DNA of 64,000 nt from Chitinophagaceae bacterium (GTDB lineage Bacteria; Bacteroidota; Bacteroidia; Chitinophagales; Chitinophagaceae). The DNA lies in assembly GCA_014379345.1 (NCBI GenBank), contig JACMLY010000079.1:1-64000 (forward strand), in the 5' to 3' direction. Positions 17,871-27,900 of the stretch are shown one piece after another (position 1 is the stretch's first letter; each line of letters begins with the position of its first letter). The notes beneath the pieces are model-generated. The model did no database searches. It worked only from the letters and a program-made list of their open reading frames with translations, and was not told where the DNA came from. The translations under genes and the position numbers were made by a program.

Positions 17871-18619
17871 AGGTTGTTATTATAGAAGACGAAAAACCGG
17901 CCGTAGATAAATTACAGAATGCCCTGGGCAAATGCGATCATGGGATTCAGGTGATCGCCGTATTGATGAGCATTCATGAAACGGTGGCATGGTTTAAGGA
18001 AAATGCCATGCCTGATCTTCTATTTATGGATATTGAATTGTCAGACGGCCTATCTTTTGAAATATTTGATAAGACCAATATAACCTGCCCGATCATTTTT
18101 ACCACAGCGTATGATGATTACTGGCAGGAAGCTTTTGAGCATAATGGCATTGATTACCTTCTCAAGCCAATCCGGCAGGAGAAATTGGCCACAGCTCTGG
18201 CAAAGTACGGAGCACTAAAGAAATATTTTGCACAAAATCTACAACAGCTGCTATTGTCACAAGGATCCCCTGGTAATGGGTTGAAAAAAAGATTTCTTGT
18301 AAAAAGGGGTGTGGATTATATCAGTATTAAAATAGAAGACATCGCATATTTCTATGCTACACATAAGGTAGTCTGCCTGGTGGATACGAAAGGGAACAAA
18401 TTCATTCTTGAACAGTCTTTATCAGATCTCGAAAGCCAGATTGATCCTGTTGCCTTTTATAGGGTCAACCGAAAATATCTTGTGCATATTAATGCGATCA
18501 AAAAAATCAAATCGTACCCTAAAAGCAAGATCCAACTGGAAGTAGATCCGCCGGTTACAGAGGAGATCATCATTAGCCAGGAAAATGTCTCTTCGTTTAA
18601 AGATTGGATGGCGCAATAA
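17867..18619 (+). CDS. LytTR-family response regulator
   Basis: 250 aa. The N-terminal receiver domain carries the acidic pair E7-D8, the phospho-acceptor D55 (in LLFMDIELSDG) and K100 (in GIDYLLKPI). The C-terminal LytTR DNA-binding domain (about 150-247) starts FLVKRGVDYISIKIEDI and contains FYRVNRKYLVHINAI. It partners the kinase that overlaps it by 4 bp. Targets are unknown; members typically bind pairs of short direct repeats upstream of target promoters. Confidence 0.93.
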   Translation: MKVVIIEDEKPAVDKLQNALGKCDHGIQVIAVLMSIHETVAWFKENAMPDLLFMDIELSDGLSFEIFDKTNITCPIIFTTAYDDYWQEAFEHNGIDYLLKPIRQEKLATALAKYGALKKYFAQNLQQLLLSQGSPGNGLKKRFLVKRGVDYISIKIEDIAYFYATHKVVCLVDTKGNKFILEQSLSDLESQIDPVAFYRVNRKYLVHINAIKKIKSYPKSKIQLEVDPPVTEEIIISQENVSSFKDWMAQ

Positions 18620-18644
18620 AAAACCCCGGTTAGAAAACCAGGGT
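18617..18644 (-). terminator. minus-strand terminator of the ECF sigma operon
   Basis: Read on the minus strand, ACCCTGGTT / AACCGGGGT (18644-18636 and 18631-18623) closes a TTCT loop with one U-G wobble and is followed by TTTTTT. On the plus strand the same position is a C-A mismatch without a T-run, so the signal serves the minus-strand operon. Confidence 0.6.
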
Positions 18645-18671
18645 ATATATAGCCATGAAAAACAAAAATCG

Positions 18672-19034
18672 TTATCCCTGCCGCCGTCTCGGGCGTAAGG
18701 CAGGTTCTATTTCATCTTTGAATTTTTTAAATTGTTCCTCTGTTAAAACTTTTTTTAAGCTTTCATCCCGCTCTGCTGATAGCTTTTCCATCTGAGTTCT
18801 GTCGGGCCGTTCACCCTGAGGCAATCCTTCACGCAGTTTGTCCGCTGCTTTATAATAGTCTGTAAATACAACACTGGTTTGATCCTGTATATTTTTATCG
18901 AATTTGAAAACGGTTGTCAGGGTGTCCATTACGTGCTTCACACGCTCTTCAACTGTGCGACGCTGAAAACCTTGTCCCTGAGCTACGATAGCTCCTGCGA
19001 ATAAAAGCACAGCAAAAACCAATTTCACTTTCAT
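18672..19034 (-). CDS. small exported Spy-like protein
   Basis: 120 aa: signal peptide (MKVKLVFAVLLFAGAIVAQG), then an all-helical mature part with VEERVKHVMDTLTTVFKFD, RPDRTQMEKLSAERDESLKKVL and the LTEEQFKKFKDE motif. This resembles the LTxxQ motif of Spy/CpxP periplasmic chaperones. It ends in a basic RPRRRQG tail. It is the last gene of the sigma factor operon at 18672-20559, so it is probably an envelope-stress output or feedback component. Exact function unknown. Confidence 0.65.
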   Translation of the reverse strand: MKVKLVFAVLLFAGAIVAQGQGFQRRTVEERVKHVMDTLTTVFKFDKNIQDQTSVVFTDYYKAADKLREGLPQGERPDRTQMEKLSAERDESLKKVLTEEQFKKFKDEIEPALRPRRRQG

Positions 19035-19093
19035 AAATATTTTTTAGGTTAAAGTATTTGATGCGTTTTCCAGGAAAAACCTGCGTGAGGGGG

Positions 19094-19609
19094 TCAGTTA
19101 GGTTTTTTAAGACCTTCTTCTTTTGGATTTCCTTTCCTGATATGGCCCACCACTTTGTAGGCAATTTTCGGCAGCAGGGAGTCGAATTTGATTTGTTGCT
19201 GTTTATTGCATAAACCCCGTACTTCACGGACCGTTCTGAATACCTGCAGATCTAGATTTTTCTGCTTTTCACCGATCACGGTAGCAAAAGAATCGGCATG
19301 CGAATCCGAAATAGAATCTTTTATAAGAATAAAAAACTGATCCTTGGTTAAACGGAGATCCTCGAAAAGAGGATTAAGCTTTCTGTAGTGTTCCTCTTTC
19401 AGCTTATTGAATTCAACCAGTTGTTGTTCAGTGAATCCAACCCTGGTCCGTAAAAAGGACTCCGTGGTATGACCAGGTTTTTTATTCGCGGAATTATCTC
19501 CCTCAGGCTTTCGCATGCCGGAAATAAAAAACACAAGCATGGCAATATTGGCCATCAATAAAATGGCAATAATCGTTACAAGTACTTTATTTTTTAATAC
19601 ACTTCTCAT
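19094..19609 (-). CDS. membrane-anchored CpxP/CnrX-like periplasmic protein
   Basis: 171 aa with one N-terminal membrane anchor (about residues 10-30), then a helical periplasmic domain. RVGFTEQQLVEFNKLKEEHYRKLNPLFEDL is typical of the heavy-metal-resistance/CpxP-like family (PF13801 type). Family members sense or buffer periplasmic stress such as metals or misfolded protein. It overlaps the upstream membrane gene by 4 bp, so it belongs to the sigma factor operon. One Cys is present (GLCNKQQ); no clear metal site. Confidence 0.65.
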   Translation of the reverse strand: MRSVLKNKVLVTIIAILLMANIAMLVFFISGMRKPEGDNSANKKPGHTTESFLRTRVGFTEQQLVEFNKLKEEHYRKLNPLFEDLRLTKDQFFILIKDSISDSHADSFATVIGEKQKNLDLQVFRTVREVRGLCNKQQQIKFDSLLPKIAYKVVGHIRKGNPKEEGLKKPN

Positions 19610-19944
19610 TGAGTGTCCGTATTGTTATTCTCTTCGTCGTAAAAGGCAATCGTATCCACATCGGATTCATCTGCAGGAAGGCTCCCATTTTGTTCAGTAA
19701 TGGCGGGAGCCGATTCTCTTTGTAGTATAACCAGTGAATTCATGGAAATGATCAGGCAAATAACAGTAAATGCCACAGCTGGCTGAGCAATGAAGGCACT
19801 GATGGTTTCCCAAATAGTCCTTTCCTTCCTTGCAAGCCTGGTCTGAACTCGCGTATAAAAGAACGGTCCCGGCCCAACACGGCAAACATGATCCAGGCTA
19901 TTAAGCGCTGTTTCAATCTTTTTCTCCATATCAAGCTTCTTCAT
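19606..19944 (-). CDS. small single-span membrane protein, probable anti-sigma factor
   Basis: 112 aa. The N-terminal cytoplasmic part (about residues 1-45) starts MKKLDMEKKIETALNSLDH; one membrane helix follows (about 48-75, PAVAFTVICLIISMNSLVIL), and then a short acidic periplasmic tail. Its position directly after an ECF sigma gene (27 bp) and its topology are those of a small anti-sigma factor, but no zinc-anti-sigma HxxxCxxC motif is present. The assignment rests on context. The start could also be M6. Confidence 0.55.
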   Translation of the reverse strand: MKKLDMEKKIETALNSLDHVCRVGPGPFFYTRVQTRLARKERTIWETISAFIAQPAVAFTVICLIISMNSLVILQRESAPAITEQNGSLPADESDVDTIAFYDEENNNTDTQ

Positions 19945-19971
19945 AACAAAAGTATTTGACGTTAACGGGGG

Positions 19972-20559
19972 CTAAAACTTGTCCGTATTGTATTTTTCCC
20001 TGTAATAAATTTCTAAAAGTTTTTTTAAATTATTCTTGGCTCTGTGCAATAGCGACTCAATGGAAGGCACCGTGGTATTCATAATTTCGCTGACTTCCTG
20101 GTAATTTAATCCTTCAAGCTTGTTTAAGGTAAACGCTATTTTCTGATTCTCAGGCAATTGATCTATTGCTTTAAAAAGTTCGGCCGCTGTTTCTTTCTTA
20201 TCCAAAACTATCCCCGGATGATGAAAATCCGGAGGATCATGTACTATCTCATCATTAATTCCAAAAATGCTCTGGATAAAGGCAAATCTTTTTTTCCGCT
20301 TCTTACGCCGGATATGATCCATCGTTTTTGTAACCGTGATCTTATACAGCCAGGTCGAAAATTTTGCCTCGCCCTTAAAAGTATTTATCGATTCATATAC
20401 CTGAACAAATACTTCCTGAGAAATGTCTTCAGCGTCTTCCGCATTTTGAATGATGCCTAATGCCGTATTGTACACCATATCCTGCCAGGTCTCCACAATG
20501 GTTTTAAAGGCTGTTTCATTTCCTTGCCTAAGCTGTTCAATTAATATCCATTCACTCAA
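19972..20559 (-). CDS. ECF-type RNA polymerase sigma factor
   Basis: 195 aa. Region 2 reads YNTALGIIQNAEDAEDISQEVFVQVYESI with the core-binding and -10 recognition helix FSTWLYKITVTKTMDH. Region 4 has LPENQKIAFTLNKLEGLNYQEVSEIM and SIESLLHRAKNNLKKLL. It would direct polymerase to envelope-stress promoters. It leads a four-gene minus-strand operon with a putative anti-sigma factor and two Spy/CpxP-like proteins, a logical sense-and-respond unit. Confidence 0.93.
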   Translation of the reverse strand: MSEWILIEQLRQGNETAFKTIVETWQDMVYNTALGIIQNAEDAEDISQEVFVQVYESINTFKGEAKFSTWLYKITVTKTMDHIRRKKRKKRFAFIQSIFGINDEIVHDPPDFHHPGIVLDKKETAAELFKAIDQLPENQKIAFTLNKLEGLNYQEVSEIMNTTVPSIESLLHRAKNNLKKLLEIYYREKYNTDKF

Positions 20560-20599
20560 AACGGTTTATTTATAACTCCTGGTATATTACCGAAAATTA

Positions 20600-23458
20600 C
20601 TAATTATTTCTTTGCCTGGCTGCAACTCCAAAATTTCTAAGCCGGTAAGAGAATGTGAGCATAAAATATTGCTGTAGTACCTGGTTCTGCACGTCTTCTG
20701 TATACGATTCGGTTACTGAACGGGTAATGCTGCGATTTTGCTTGAGTAAATCAAATACTGACAGCTTAACCTCTCCTTTTTGGTCTTTCAGAAACTTTTT
20801 ACCGGCGCTCATATTCCACAACCAGAAGCTTTGATTAAAGCCGTCGGCAAGCCCTTTGTAATATTGGTTGCTAATATCATTCTGGAATAACCAACCATTC
20901 TTTGATAGAAGATTCATCTGAAAACCAGCAGAATGATTAAAATAATTTGTATTTAGATCTGCTTGAAGAGTGCTTTTTACTACACTGAAGTTTGCCGAAT
21001 AATTGATATTAAAATCTACATATTCGCTGATGTTACTGGCCAAAACGACGCCCAGATTATAATTATAAGTATTCGATGAGGTTGTGGCGACAGTAGGCAT
21101 GCCCTGAAGCTTCACAATACCTGGGAGATTTGTCCAGCTAAAACCGGCATTCCAGTTTAAGTTTGATTTAATGAATTTCAGCGGCATTCCAAAAGTCAGG
21201 AAAGAACGTGCGCTCCAATAACCATCGAGGTTTACGGGCTTGGATAATTGCGAACCCCTGCGAAGAATAACAGAGGAGGTCAACGCCGAATCCCGGTCAC
21301 TGAAATATACCAGATTGCCTATATAGTTGTCTGTTTTTTCAATAAATAAGTTGGCAAATAAACTTTGACCTTTTGTTGAATGTGTATATGAATAGCGCGT
21401 AACCAGGCGATGGGTATATTGTTGCTTCAGATCAGGATTTCCAGTGGTGATCATCAACGGATTCGTATTATTGATCACGTTCTGCAATTGCGTAACAGAG
21501 GGTTCATTTGTTGATGTTCTGTAAAACAGCCTGATATTGCTTTTGGGCGAAAGCTTTTTTCTCCAATTTATTTCAGGCAGCAGGTTGCTGAATGTTTTGC
21601 TTATGCCTGCCGTGGCAGGAAATACCTGATCGCCTTCAAGACTGGCCTGTTGATAAGAAGCGCCCACCGAAAACATGTTGTCCCTGTCTCCTATCCGGTA
21701 ACTGACGCCACCCCGCTGGGAGGTATAAATATTATCATACTTATTCGAAAGGCTTGAATCAAAAGAAGAATATTTACCCTGTCCTTCATTAAATTGAAAG
21801 GTTTGCTGATCTGCATTGTTTTTTGAATAGGAAGGATTGTAGTTTATTTGAAGCTGACCCTTTTTGCCTATTGGCTCGGTATAAGCCAGGTTTGCAGACA
21901 GCTGGTAACCATTTGTAACCTGATCCGAAAATTGCCTCAGCGAATCAGTATCGGTGATAAGCCCTCCTTTATAATACGAGTTAATAGCATCTATATAATT
22001 CTCACGATCGCGTTCGTTAATTCCGGTGTTAAGATTTAATGAAATGGTTCGTCCTCTTTTTGCGAAAGCATGCCTGTAAAGAATGCTATTGTTGATATTA
22101 AATCCCTGAGAAAAAGATTTGTTCTGATTAATCGATTTGCTGATCAGATTATCGGGTTTGTAATAATTCTCCGCATCGAAAGTGTTAAACGATCTGTTGT
22201 TCTGAAAGTTGATGCCTGGAGTGATCATGATCGAATTGTTCGAGTCTATTTTATATTCCACTCTAAGGTTCAGCCGGTGATTGCTATTCCTGCTGCTTGA
22301 AAGGCTGTTTTCCTCATCAACGCGTATTGAATCTATGCTCCCAAAGTATTCGCGACTGGAAACTTCGTTATTGGTATTATTATTATTGTTGAAGAAATAA
22401 CTGCCACTGATCTCCAATTTTTTATTCCAGACATCGGAGAAATTAATGCCAAAAGAATTTGTTTTGCTGATACCATTTTGCTGGCCTACGAGAAAATTAT
22501 CTGAATTTCCCGCAAATCCGCCACCGCCACGGTTACCACCGCCCCCTCCGCGATTGCCCCCGCCGCCACGGTTACCGCCCCCTCCTCTATTTTGGCTGCT
22601 TGTTACTCCCAACAAGTCCTGCGTTGAAAAATTTTGCTGATTAACGTTATTGGCAAGTCCTACAAGCGAGATCCGCCGGGTTCCTTTAAAAAAACTGACA
22701 TTTCCCCCTGCCGCATAACGGTCATCGGTTCCATAACCGGCAAACAAGCGACCAAACTGTCCATTGCGCATATCAGCTTTAGTAACAATATTGATCGCCT
22801 TGGTTGAATTGCCGTCGTCAAACCCCGTAAACTGGGCCTGATCGGTCATACGGTCAAATACCTGAATTTTATCTATGACCTGGGCCGGAAGATTTCTCAG
22901 TGCGGCGGTGGCATCATCGCCAAAAAATTCCCGGCCATCTATGGTTACTTTTCGAACCTGTTCTCCCTGCGCAGTCACAGTTCCCTTGTCAACCGTAACT
23001 CCTGGCATTTTCTTAACCATTTCTTCCGCGTTCGCGTCCGGATTTACCTTGAAAGCACTCGCTGAATACTCTAATGTATCGGCTTTTTGTTTAACCGGCG
23101 GGGTGGTTCCCCTAATGGTCACCTCCTCGAGTAATTTGGCTTGTTTAGACAGGGCGATTATCCCAAGATCCTTACTACTATCTGTTAATGTTACCACTTG
23201 CGAATCAGGTTCATGACCTATAGAGGAAATCCGAAGAATATAGACACGAGGATCTAATTCTTTAAACTCAAATGCACCGTTTTTACCAGACACCATGTTA
23301 AATTGAGTAACCGAGTCGTTTTGAATGGAAAGCTTTACAGTTGCCCCTGACAGTGGAAGCTTGTCTGTTTTATCCCGTAGTATTCCTTTAATAGACAAAG
23401 TCTGTGCCTGGGCGGCGGCTGAAAACATCATAAACACCAATGCACTCAATCTGAACAT
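20600..23458 (-). CDS. outer-membrane beta-barrel protein with carboxypeptidase-like domain and TonB-type plug
   Basis: About 952 aa from the ATG at 23458, chosen because it gives a proper signal peptide (MFRLSALVFMMFSAAAQAQ); an upstream ATG at 23512 would add 18 residues. Order: a CarboxypepD_reg-like domain (about 22-105, IKGILRDKTDKLPLSGATV), a plug-like domain (KMPGVTVDKGTVTAQGEQV, VTIDGREFFGDDATAALRN), then an OMP_b-brl_3-type barrel. The last residues (SVFDLL...FMLTFSYRLRNFG) form the C-terminal strand. Residues about 287-315 form a Gly-rich insert of NRGGGG repeats. No SusD partner is adjacent, so this is not a typical glycan uptake pair; such proteins may secrete or import peptides or other ligands. 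It lies 40 bp upstream of the sigma gene on the same strand and may be co-transcribed with it. Confidence 0.85.
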   Translation of the reverse strand: MFRLSALVFMMFSAAAQAQTLSIKGILRDKTDKLPLSGATVKLSIQNDSVTQFNMVSGKNGAFEFKELDPRVYILRISSIGHEPDSQVVTLTDSSKDLGIIALSKQAKLLEEVTIRGTTPPVKQKADTLEYSASAFKVNPDANAEEMVKKMPGVTVDKGTVTAQGEQVRKVTIDGREFFGDDATAALRNLPAQVIDKIQVFDRMTDQAQFTGFDDGNSTKAINIVTKADMRNGQFGRLFAGYGTDDRYAAGGNVSFFKGTRRISLVGLANNVNQQNFSTQDLLGVTSSQNRGGGGNRGGGGNRGGGGGNRGGGGFAGNSDNFLVGQQNGISKTNSFGINFSDVWNKKLEISGSYFFNNNNNTNNEVSSREYFGSIDSIRVDEENSLSSSRNSNHRLNLRVEYKIDSNNSIMITPGINFQNNRSFNTFDAENYYKPDNLISKSINQNKSFSQGFNINNSILYRHAFAKRGRTISLNLNTGINERDRENYIDAINSYYKGGLITDTDSLRQFSDQVTNGYQLSANLAYTEPIGKKGQLQINYNPSYSKNNADQQTFQFNEGQGKYSSFDSSLSNKYDNIYTSQRGGVSYRIGDRDNMFSVGASYQQASLEGDQVFPATAGISKTFSNLLPEINWRKKLSPKSNIRLFYRTSTNEPSVTQLQNVINNTNPLMITTGNPDLKQQYTHRLVTRYSYTHSTKGQSLFANLFIEKTDNYIGNLVYFSDRDSALTSSVILRRGSQLSKPVNLDGYWSARSFLTFGMPLKFIKSNLNWNAGFSWTNLPGIVKLQGMPTVATTSSNTYNYNLGVVLASNISEYVDFNINYSANFSVVKSTLQADLNTNYFNHSAGFQMNLLSKNGWLFQNDISNQYYKGLADGFNQSFWLWNMSAGKKFLKDQKGEVKLSVFDLLKQNRSITRSVTESYTEDVQNQVLQQYFMLTFSYRLRNFGVAARQRNN
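22514..22596 (-). repeat. short tandem repeat encoding an NRGGGG tract
   Basis: On the coding strand, 15-18-bp units encode N-R-G-G-G-G four times in a row within the plug/early barrel region of the outer-membrane protein. The units are imperfect at third positions, which argues for an old expansion rather than active slippage. Confidence 0.6.
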
Positions 23459-23776
23459 AGAATCTGGTTGTTTACCTTTGACGGTAAACCCAATAAAAAC
23501 CTTCAAGAGCATTGTTTGGCGTCTGATGTTATGCCGATAGTTTGAAGAGGTTTATCAAACCACGATAATAGTTGTTATTTATTTTTCGCAAGAACAAATA
23601 CTTATAAGTCAAAATTCAATCTTACAATCCAGGCGCCTGATTGATAGAGATGACTTATAATGCATTAATGTAGTGCGTATCGAAATCGGCACAAAATATT
23701 TTACCCTTACTTTTACAAAATCTTGCTTCAGCGTACTAACCGGCATCAAAATAATGACAAGGCCAGCCAGCTACAA

Positions 23777-24973
23777 ATGATGAGAACACCCTTATACCAG
23801 GATGAGTTTGATGCTTTGCATGCATGTGTACTTATTCCCACTTATAATAACGAAAAAAGCCTATTATCTGTTATCAATGACGTATCAGGATATACCTCGA
23901 ATATTCTTATTGTCAACGACGGCAGCACCGATTCAACTGCCGGGATCCTCGGGTCGCTTCCCGATGTACAAACAATCAGTTATAACGACAATAAAGGCAA
24001 AGGATGGGCTTTACGGAAAGGATTCGAGGCAGCCGTAAAGCAGGGCTACCATTATGCCATTACAATTGACTCCGACGGCCAGCATTTTGCCAAAGATCTC
24101 CCCTCATTTTTAGAAAAAAACCGGCAATCTCCCGATGCCATCATAATCGGCGCGAGGAACATGGAGCAGGAAAGTGTTCCGGGTAAAAGCAGCTTCGGGC
24201 ATAAATTTTCAAACTTCTGGTTTAAGGTAGAAACCGGCATCACGACTCCCGATACTCAATCCGGTTATAGAATGTATCCCTTATTGTTATTGCAGGATAT
24301 ACACTTCATCACACGCAGATATGAATTTGAAATAGAAGTATTGGTGCGTTCCGCCTGGAAGGGGATCGTTGTTGAATCGGTTCCGGTATCCGTTTATTAT
24401 GCGCCGAAAGAAACAAGGGTTTCGCATTTTCGTCCTTTTAAAGATTTTTCACGCATCAGTGTGTTAAACACGGTGCTTGTTATACTCACATTTTTATATA
24501 TCAAACCCCGCAATTTTCTTCGTACCCTGGCCAATAAAAAAAAACGAAAACAATTATTAGAAGATCATTTTTTGAATCCTCATCATTCGGATGAATTAAA
24601 AGCTGTGTCTATCGGTTTTGGCGTTTTCATGGGTATTATTCCGATTTGGGGATTTCAATTGGCAACAGCCATTTTTTTATCAATTATTTTAAAGCTGAAT
24701 AAACCCCTGGTTATAGTAGCTGCCAACATCAGTATTCCTCCAATGATTCCGGTGATCATCTATCTCAGTTATAAAATGGGGTCTTACTGGATGGGGGCCG
24801 ATGCACTAAACATCCCCTTCGATCGCAGCATCACATTGCAAACTATTTATGATAACCTGCAACAATATATTTATGGAAGTATAACGCTTGCCACAGTTGC
24901 TGCCATTGCGTTTGGACTAGTATCTTATCTGTTGCTTAAAATTTTCAAACGAAATACTTCTGTAGTAGCTTAA
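23777..24973 (+). CDS. GT2 glycosyltransferase fused to a DUF2062 membrane domain
   Basis: About 398 aa from the ATG at 23777 (a TTG at 23723 is less likely). Residues 15-250 are a dolichol-phosphate-mannose-synthase-like GT2 fold: CVLIPTYNNEKSL, IVNDGSTDST and the metal motif DSDGQH (98-103). Residues about 285-395 are DUF2062, with hydrophobic helices and VSIGFGVFMGIIPIWGFQ. Such fusions are a regular member of aryl-polyene and flexirubin clusters, where a sugar or lipid-linked step is presumed. It is the first gene of the pigment operon, 11 bp before the MMPL fusion gene. The acceptor is unknown. Confidence 0.88.
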   Translation: MMRTPLYQDEFDALHACVLIPTYNNEKSLLSVINDVSGYTSNILIVNDGSTDSTAGILGSLPDVQTISYNDNKGKGWALRKGFEAAVKQGYHYAITIDSDGQHFAKDLPSFLEKNRQSPDAIIIGARNMEQESVPGKSSFGHKFSNFWFKVETGITTPDTQSGYRMYPLLLLQDIHFITRRYEFEIEVLVRSAWKGIVVESVPVSVYYAPKETRVSHFRPFKDFSRISVLNTVLVILTFLYIKPRNFLRTLANKKKRKQLLEDHFLNPHHSDELKAVSIGFGVFMGIIPIWGFQLATAIFLSIILKLNKPLVIVAANISIPPMIPVIIYLSYKMGSYWMGADALNIPFDRSITLQTIYDNLQQYIYGSITLATVAAIAFGLVSYLLLKIFKRNTSVVA

Positions 24974-24984
24974 GTTGTGGAGTA

Positions 24985-27900
24985 ATGGAAAAGATATTTT
25001 TAGCCATCTTTAATTATTTTGAAAAACGACGATCCGTTTTATATATTTTTTTGCTTACATGTTTTTTAATTTCAGGTTTTTTTGCTTCAAGAATTCAACT
25101 TGAAGAAGATATTTCTAAAATATTACCGGACGACAGAAAGATACAAAAGCTGAATGAAGTTTTTCAGGATTCAAAATTCCTGGATAAACTGGTCATTACA
25201 ATATCGGCCAAAGATACCACGAACACCATATCGCCAGATAGCCTGGTAGCTTTTGCAGACGCTCTAGTTTCAAAACTAAACGAAAACCTGAAACCATACA
25301 TTAATAGCATCCAGGATAAAATAGATGACGGACTGGCATTGGAAATGTTCGGCAGCATTCATGAGGATCTGCCAGTCTATCTCGATGAGAAGGACTACTA
25401 CGCTATTGATTCCTTGACAAGGCGTGAAACCATCAGGCAAACTTTACAAAACAATATCCGCACTCTTAGCTCTCCGGCTGGCGTTGCATTTAAGAGTATC
25501 ATCGTAAAAGATCCCACGGGGATTTCTTTACTCGCTATAAAAAAATTGCAACAACTTCAATACGATGAAAATTTTGAGTTGTACGATAACTATGTCATTA
25601 CTAAAGACCAGCGACATTTAATGTTGTTTGTAACGCCTGCATATCCGCCGAATAATACCGGAAAGAATGCGGTGTTCCTGAAGCAGATCGATAAAATGAT
25701 CGACAGCTTACAGAATACTCATCAAAAAGCAAAAGCATCTTATTTCGGTGCCTCCGCGGTTTCAGCAGGAAACGCGGCGCAATTGCGGAAAGACAGTTTT
25801 CTAACGCAGGGAATTACCATTTTTTTCCTGGTGGTCTTTATCGGGTTATATTTCCGGAGAAAGTCTGCTCCCTTTCTGGTACTGGTACCTGTTATCTTTG
25901 GATGTTTATTTTCATTGGCACTGATCTATCTGATCCAGGGTACAATTTCTGTGATTGCACTCGCCACAGGTTCCGTGGTTTTGGGGATAGCGATCAATTA
26001 TTCACTGCATGTATTTAATCATTTCCGGCATACAGGAAGTATAAAGGAAGTGATCAATGACCTATCGACACCAATGACAATAGGCAGCTTTACTACAATC
26101 GGAGGATTTATATGTCTTCAATTTGTGCAATCGGAAATGCTGAAGGATCTGGGTCTGTTTGCTGCATGTAGTTTGATCGGCGCATCCTTGTGTTCCCTTG
26201 TCTTTTTGCCACACCTGATCAATACTTCAAAGGAAAAAAGGACCGAACCGGCATATAAACATAGTTTTCTTGATAGAATTGCTACCTACAGGCTGGAAAG
26301 AAATAAATATATTGTTCTGACGATCCTTTTACTGACTTTGATATTTGCCTACACGAGCCGGAACGTTCGGTTTGAAAGCGATATGATGCGGATGAATTAT
26401 ACGTCTGCCGCATTGCAACAGGCGGAAAAGGAGTTGAATGATATAAATGCCTATGCATTACAATCAATATACCTGGTTTCATCAGGAAAGAATCTGAATG
26501 ACGCATTGATCAATAACGAAAAAGCCATCCGTACTGTAGAAGTGCTCAGGCAAAAAAATATTGTCACCAAATATTCAGGGGTTTCTTCACTGATCATCTC
26601 TGATTCATTACAAAAGATCAGAATTGAGAAATGGAGAACGTATTGGACGCCTCAAAAGAAACAGGACGTGCTGACCGCACTTAGGCAGGAAGGAATTATG
26701 TTGAAATACAATCCTGGCGCTTTCGAAGGATTCAGAAATCTTATTGATACAGTTTATACGCCCGGAGAAACCGAAGCTACCAGAAAGATACGCTTTGTCT
26801 TTCTCAATGATTTTATAACAGAGAAAGAGGATAAAGCAACAGTAGTAACGATGCTGAAAGTAGACCGGAATAATAAACAGTTGGTGTATGAGGCCTTTGA
26901 TGCAAACAGTGATGTAACAGTGGTTGATAAGCAATACCTCGCCGGCAGGCTCGTTGAAATCGTAAAGCTCGATTTTGCCAGCATCGCAATAATGTCTGCG
27001 GTACTCGTGTTTACTGTATTGCTGATTTCTTTCGGGCGCATAGAACTGGCGCTGGTGTCATTTATTCCTATGTTCATAACCTGGATATGGATACTGGGCA
27101 TCATGGGTCTATTTGGCATTCCATTCAATATCGTCAATATCATTATTTCCACGCTGATCTTCGGCTTAGGCGATGATTATAGTTTATTCATCATGGATGG
27201 ATTGCTCAAGGAATATAAAACAGGAAAGAAGAACCTGGATTCTTACAAATCTTCGATCTTTCTTTCTGCTATCACCACGTTAGTGGGATTGGGTGTATTG
27301 ATATTTGCAAAACATCCCGCACTGCAATCAATAGCCCTCATAGCCATCATAGGGATTACCTGCGTAGTGCTGATGTCGCAGATCCTGATCCCTTTCTTCT
27401 TTCATATTCTTATTAAAAACAGAACGCAAAAAAAGCGTTTTCCCTGGACTTTTTCGGGATTATTGAAATCGGTTTTTGCGTTTAGCTATTTTATGGCTGG
27501 ATGCATCTTACTAACTGTTGCAGGGTTGATCGTCATTAAGTTTAATCCATTTAATAAATCTGCAGGTAAACTTATTTATCATACTATGCTCTCCAAATTT
27601 GCCTGGAGCCTTATGTATATTATGGGCAATGTAAAAAAGCAAATCTTTAATCCGCTTAACGAACAATTTAATACACCTGCGGTTATTGTTGCAAACCATC
27701 AATCCTTTCTCGATATTCTTGTAATGATCATGTTGCATCCCAAACTGGTATTGTTGACAAACAAATGGGTGTGGAATTCTCCTGTTTTTGGGTTTGTTGT
27801 GCGCATGGCAGATTATTACCCCGTAATGCAGGGCGCAGAACCAAGCATTGATGCGTTAGAGGTAAAAGTGAAACAAGGATTTTCAATAGTTGTATTTCCT

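Noticed and set aside
22446..22640. Pro-rich plus-strand ORF opposite the Gly-rich repeat
   Set aside because: It is the antisense reading of the NRGGGG codons in the outer-membrane protein gene; no independent support.
20600..23458. SusC of a SusCD glycan-uptake pair
   Set aside because: No SusD gene is adjacent, and the barrel resembles the OMP_b-brl_3 type rather than SusC.
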